Origin: JAKAXG01 sp035702985
GTDB taxonomy: Bacteria; Actinomycetota; Acidimicrobiia; Acidimicrobiales; Palsa-688
DNA length: 8,894 nucleotides
Direction: 5' to 3'
Assembly (NCBI GenBank): GCA_035702985.1
Contig: DASSZD010000154.1
Coordinates: forward strand, 1-8,894
Part shown: positions 7,614 to 8,894 of the stretch, one piece after another
Layout: each line of letters begins with the position of its first letter
How positions within the stretch are numbered: the first letter of the stretch is position 1
Notes under the pieces: model-generated
Database searches by the model: none
Seen by the model: only the letters and a program-made list of their open reading frames with translations
Told to the model about the DNA's origin: nothing
Program-made: the position numbers and the translations under genes

Positions 7614-8176
7614 CCCGCCGCAACAGCTGGCTGGTCGGCCAGCTGCCGATGGGGATGCTCGACGACGACTTCTTCCTGCGTTTCGCCTCCATGTTCGAGG
7701 AGGAGGCCACCACCCTCCTGGCCGGCGTGGACAACATCCCCCACGCCTTCGACGTCACGGTGGCCCCGCCGGCCATGGTCCGCCAGCTGGGGTCGTGGAT
7801 AGGGCTGCCGCCCATCGACTCGGCGCTGGACGAGCGCCTGCAGAGGCGGCTGGTGCGGGCCGGAAGCGCCGGGCTGGCCTGGCGGGGCACCCGCCGGGCG
7901 CTTCAGGACTTCCTGGAGGTGGTGACCGAGGGGCCGGCCGTGGTCGAGGAGAGCGGTTCGATCCGCCGTGACACCGGCGAGCCGGCCCCGGACCCGCTGG
8001 TGATCATGCGGGTGCAGGGGACCGGGCGCATGCCGGTCCGCGAGTTCGTGGCTCTGGTGGAGGACGAGATGCCGGCCAACGCCCGCTTCGAGGTGTGGAT
8101 CGCCGGTCGGCGGGTGTGGCCCGCCGATCAGCCCGGGACGGGAGAGGAGGACGCCGGTGAGCATGGGGACGACTGA
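7610..8176 (+). CDS. P2 gpI-like tail/baseplate protein, probable CTG start
   Basis: This 188-residue baseplate protein belongs to the phage tail protein I family (P2 gpI type) that follows the J-like gene in actinobacterial CIS loci. Visible signatures are DDDFFLRFASMFEEEATTLL, VAPPAMVRQLGSWIGL, DERLQRRLVRAG and LAWRGTRRALQDFLEVVT, followed by a C-terminal beta domain ending AGRRVWP. In P2, gpI and gpJ interact in the baseplate wedge. The first in-frame ATG is at 7649, but the 13 codons before it read TRRNSWLVGQLPMGM across that ATG, matching the SWLV-QLP-GM opening I recall for the family. No ATG, GTG or TTG is available in frame nearby upstream. CTG at 7610, overlapping the previous TGA, has AGGTGG at 7597-7602, 7 bases away; ATG 7649 has no such site. 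I therefore favour CTG. If ATG 7649 is used, the protein has 175 residues. Confidence 0.88.
   Translation: MTRRNSWLVGQLPMGMLDDDFFLRFASMFEEEATTLLAGVDNIPHAFDVTVAPPAMVRQLGSWIGLPPIDSALDERLQRRLVRAGSAGLAWRGTRRALQDFLEVVTEGPAVVEESGSIRRDTGEPAPDPLVIMRVQGTGRMPVREFVALVEDEMPANARFEVWIAGRRVWPADQPGTGEEDAGEHGDD
8143..8150 (+). promoter_or_regulatory. Strong Shine-Dalgarno deciding a GTG start at 8157
   Basis: AGAGGAGG is a near-perfect ribosome-binding sequence 6 bases before GTG 8157. An in-frame ATG at 8163 would be 12 bases away, so GTG is the better start. The site lies inside the coding region of the gpI-like gene. Confidence 0.7.
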
Positions 8177-8609
8177 GATCGCCTGCCCGTCGTGCGGGAC
8201 GGTCAGCCACTTCGCCGAGCTCGGCCGGGATGCCAGCGCCTTCTGCCGGGTGTGCGATTACCCGCTCTTCTGGGCCCGCCCGACCCGCTCGGTGTCGGGG
8301 GACGCCGACGACGGGGAGAGCGGCCTGCGCCGCCTGCCCGGCACCGCCGGCCGGGTGGCCCTGGCCACCATCGACTGCCCGGTCTGCACCGAACCCAACC
8401 CGGTGGCGGCGACCATCTGCATCCGCTGCGGTTCGGACCTGCGCCCGGCCCCGCCGACGGTGGTGGTCCCCGTGGCCCCCCCTCCGGTCATCCCCGAACC
8501 CGAGCCGATCCCCGAGCCGGTGCCCGCCCGGGTGATCTGGCCGTGGATCGTGCTGGCCCTGCTGGCCGTGGCCGCCATCGTCACCCTCATCATCCTCGAG
8601 GTGGGCTGA
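8157..8609 (+). CDS. Small double zinc-ribbon protein with a C-terminal transmembrane anchor
   Basis: I do not recognise this 150-residue protein as a named family. It has two Cys4 modules: C10-x2-C13 with C30-x2-C33, and C74-x2-C77 with C88-x2-C91, each resembling a zinc ribbon (ACPSCG, FCRVCDYP; DCPVCTEPN, ICIRCGSDLRP). A Pro/Glu-rich linker (about 97-124) follows, then one hydrophobic helix (about 127-147, IWPWIVLALLAVAAIVTLII) with three residues after it. No signal peptide is seen, so the likely topology is tail-anchored with the zinc modules in the cytoplasm. It overlaps the gpI-like gene by 20 bases and is the last plus-strand gene before a hairpin, so it should be made with the baseplate proteins. 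A role in tethering the particle to the membrane is inference. Regulatory or unrelated functions are possible, since zinc ribbons with one membrane helix occur in many settings. Confidence 0.85.
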   Translation: MSMGTTEIACPSCGTVSHFAELGRDASAFCRVCDYPLFWARPTRSVSGDADDGESGLRRLPGTAGRVALATIDCPVCTEPNPVAATICIRCGSDLRPAPPTVVVPVAPPPVIPEPEPIPEPVPARVIWPWIVLALLAVAAIVTLIILEVG

Positions 8610-8622
8610 CACCGCACGCCGC

Positions 8623-8650
8623 CGGCCCCGGGCTGGGGGCCGTCTTCCTA
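8623..8650 (+). terminator. Probable intrinsic terminator after the CIS operon
   Basis: CGGCCCC (8623-8629) and GGGGCCG (8636-8642) can pair as a perfect 7-bp GC stem with a 6-base loop, starting 13 bases after the zinc-ribbon gene's stop and followed by the pyrimidine run TCTTCCT. The T-tract is weak, so it may act with Rho or only stabilise the 3' end. It lies between convergent genes; on the minus strand no T-run follows the hairpin. Confidence 0.45.
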
Positions 8651-8894
8651 CGTCGCTGAGGTCGTGGTGACCACGGTGGTGGGCGTGGTGGTGGTCGAGG
8701 TGGTGCTGCTGCTGGTGGTCGTGGTGGGCGTGGTCGTCGTCGTGGTGGCGGTCGTCGGGGGCGGCGCCGCCACGTTGGCCGACACCCCGGCGGATCCCAC
8801 CGGGACGTAGATGCTGCCCTCCTGCACGGAGACGCCTCCGGGGGTGTCGGCGACGAAGATCAGGTAGGAGTTGGACGGATCGGGCGGCACCGAG
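8648..8894 (-). CDS. Hypothetical protein with Thr-rich C-terminal tail, partial
   Basis: This is the 3' part of a convergent gene whose start lies beyond the right edge: the frame is open to the window end, and GTG at 8890 need not be the start. About 45 residues of ordinary sequence (SYLIFVADTPGG, SIYVPVGSAGVSANVAAPP) lead into a 35-residue tail with 24 Thr plus Ser, Pro and Val, ending SAT before TAG. Thr-rich tails and linkers like this are common in exported or cell-surface proteins of Acidimicrobiia and related actinobacteria, where they may be glycosylated or span the wall. No domain is recognisable. It points away from the CIS operon and is probably unrelated to it. Reading the same DNA forward gives an implausible poly-Val peptide, which favours the minus strand. 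Confidence 0.6.
   Translation of the reverse strand, partial: SVPPDPSNSYLIFVADTPGGVSVQEGSIYVPVGSAGVSANVAAPPPTTATTTTTTPTTTTSSSTTSTTTTPTTVVTTTSAT
8651..8755. repeat. Low-complexity GTG/GTC (ACC/ACG) trinucleotide tract
   Basis: The plus strand is an irregular run of GTG, GTC, GGC and CTG triplets that encodes the Thr-rich tail on the minus strand. The triplets are imperfect, with mixed Thr codons, so it looks like selected protein composition with some slippage rather than a clean microsatellite. Confidence 0.6.

Noticed and set aside
8652..8810. Forward poly-Val reading of the GTG/GTC tract as a membrane peptide
   Set aside because: No start with a ribosome-binding site, and almost pure Val/Leu; the minus-strand Thr-rich tail continues into ordinary coding sequence.

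Overview
The window is very GC-rich, with G or C at most third codon positions, dense translational coupling and a Thr-rich protein tail on the opposite strand. This points to a high-GC actinobacterium or relative (Acidimicrobiia-like lineages are plausible), but no marker fixes the taxon. The main content is part of a contractile injection system (CIS/eCIS) operon: a phage-tail-like machine related to Afp, PVC, MAC and the Streptomyces cytoplasmic CIS.

Layout, plus strand. Positions 2-2794 hold a very long, low-complexity protein, open at the window's left edge, with a DUF4157 (eCIS core) metallopeptidase-like module (HELVH) and a distinct C-terminal helix. Next come a LysM-containing CIS tube-like/hub-collar protein (2794-3450), a VgrG-like spike (3450-5213), a gpW/gp25-like baseplate wedge protein (5213-5662), a baseplate J-like (gp6-like) protein (5664-7613), a P2 gpI-like tail protein (7610-8176, probably starting at CTG) and a small protein with two Cys4 zinc-ribbon-like modules and one C-terminal transmembrane helix (8157-8609). 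Neighbouring genes overlap by 1 to 20 bases or are separated by 1 base, so they should be one co-translated transcript. A GC-rich hairpin at about 8623-8642 probably ends it.

Minus strand. A convergent, partial gene (8648 to the right edge) ends in a strongly Thr-rich tail. I do not recognise it.

How the genes fit together: the LysM protein and VgrG would form the hub and spike at the end of the inner tube, and gp25, the J protein and the gpI-like protein would form the surrounding baseplate wedges. The DUF4157 protein may be cargo, a chaperone/scaffold or a processing factor. The zinc-ribbon membrane protein could dock the baseplate on the cytoplasmic membrane, as proposed for cytoplasmic or membrane-attached CIS. 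Sheath, tube, AAA+ ATPase, tape measure and tail-fibre genes are not in the window, and no PAAR spike-tip gene is seen. The most interesting points are the membrane-anchor candidate at the operon end, a strong internal ribosome-binding site inside the DUF4157 gene, and the apparent CTG start of the gpI-like gene.
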